Shown here: positions 42,264 to 42,497 of the stretch, one piece after another | Numbering within the stretch: the first letter of the stretch is position 1 | Layout: every line of letters begins with the position of its first letter | Assembly: GCA_965661355.1 (NCBI GenBank) | Contig: CBFIDI010000006.1 | Coordinates: forward strand, 1 to 42,497 | Length of the DNA: 42,497 bases | Direction of reading: 5' to 3' | From: CAMCFD01 sp965661355 | GTDB lineage: Bacteria > Pseudomonadota > Alphaproteobacteria > Rickettsiales > UBA1997 | Notes under the pieces: generated by a model | Database searches by the model: none | Seen by the model: only the letters and a program-made list of their open reading frames with translations | Told to the model about the DNA's origin: nothing | Program-made: the position numbers and the translations under genes

Positions 42264-42497
42264 TTATATTAACGAAGCCCTAGATAAGATTATAGCGGCG
42301 CTAATTGCAATATTAAGCGAACGCATTTGCTCTTTCATTGTAATTTTTATTCTCAGATCTGACTTTTCATGAATAAAATCTGGCGCACCTTTACTTTCTT
42401 GGCCGAAAATTATTATATCATTTTCTTGGTAATCTATTTTACGATAATCTTGACTTGCCTTTGTGGTCGCCAGAATTAGACGACAGCCATCTTGTTT
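42264..42497 (-). CDS. trmL: tRNA (cytidine(34)-2'-O)-methyltransferase-like protein, 3' part
   Basis: This frame runs off the window edge; 77 C-terminal residues are present. DIIIFGQESKGAPDFI and MRSLNIAISAAIILSRA match SpoU/TrmD-superfamily motifs 2 and 3, in the form seen in TrmL, which methylates the wobble ribose of certain leucine tRNAs. The family's catalytic N-terminal part lies outside the window, so TrmL is preferred over other SpoU enzymes on motif wording only. The stop is TAA at 42264–42266. The 362-base gap to ftsI contains copy A5. Confidence 0.75.
   Translation of the reverse strand, partial: KQDGCRLILATTKASQDYRKIDYQENDIIIFGQESKGAPDFIHEKSDLRIKITMKEQMRSLNIAISAAIILSRASLI

Noticed and set aside
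1..42497. CRISPR arrays, tRNA or rRNA genes, toxin-antitoxin pairs, defence or secretion systems
   Set aside because: I looked through all gaps on both strands. The repeats present are dispersed and not regularly spaced, and I saw no tRNA T-arm pattern or any cluster of defence-type genes.

Overview
The window is strongly AT-rich chromosomal DNA from an alphaproteobacterium, most likely a Rickettsiales-type, host-associated lineage. The evidence is the order tuf–S10–spc–adk–alpha without rpsD or rpmJ, the alphaproteobacterial look of the ribosomal proteins, long A/T-rich gaps (0.3–0.9 kb) between genes outside the ribosomal cluster, decayed insertion sequences, and few Shine-Dalgarno sequences. 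I cannot name a genus from sequence alone. I recognise 46 intact or edge-truncated genes, and every one ends in TAA or TAG, never TGA.

Layout. 1–2.8 kb: ruvB (Holliday junction helicase) and coaBC (coenzyme A synthesis) on the plus strand. 3.2–3.6 kb: a small putative lipoprotein on the minus strand. 3.8–6.9 kb: a graveyard with a 5'-truncated ISXO2-like IS1595 transposase, a frameshifted gene of unknown function, and the C-terminal ruins of a second, different IS1595-type transposase. 6.9–21.7 kb, minus strand: one long ribosomal cluster, rpsJ to rplQ, with secY, adk and rpoA, and unusually rplS (L19) as the last gene. 21.9–32.2 kb, minus strand: tuf, fusA, rpsG and rpsL. The ancestral str order is kept but the genes are pulled apart by a mechanosensitive channel gene, a MAPEG-like membrane protein gene, a DUF6492-like glycosyltransferase gene and long non-coding gaps. 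Several of these genes have their own sigma-70-like promoters. 32.5–42.5 kb: typical 2-Cys peroxiredoxin, class I ribonucleotide reductase beta subunit, a ModA-type binding protein without its transporter, a divergent SDR/tmk pair whose start codons overlap, mdh, an ftsI-type penicillin-binding protein, and the 3' end of a trmL-like tRNA methyltransferase gene.

Functionally this is mainly housekeeping: translation, protein export, nucleotide supply (adk, tmk, nrdB), TCA cycle (mdh), septal peptidoglycan synthesis (ftsI), recombination (ruvB) and peroxide defence. I see no CRISPR array, tRNA, rRNA, toxin-antitoxin pair, secretion locus or anti-phage locus.

The most unusual content is non-coding. 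Nearly every long gap holds degenerate copies of two families of short inverted-repeat elements (about 120–190 bp), here called family A and family B. Family A has ends like ATACCAAGCCCC and a central hairpin whose sequence, but not its form, changes between copies. Family B has ends like ACCATTTTAACTT, including one copy with an exact 18-bp inverted repeat between ruvB and coaBC. Other points are stem-loops in the leaders of tuf, rpsM and the peroxiredoxin gene, charged tails on L19 and L22, and the absence of TGA stop codons.
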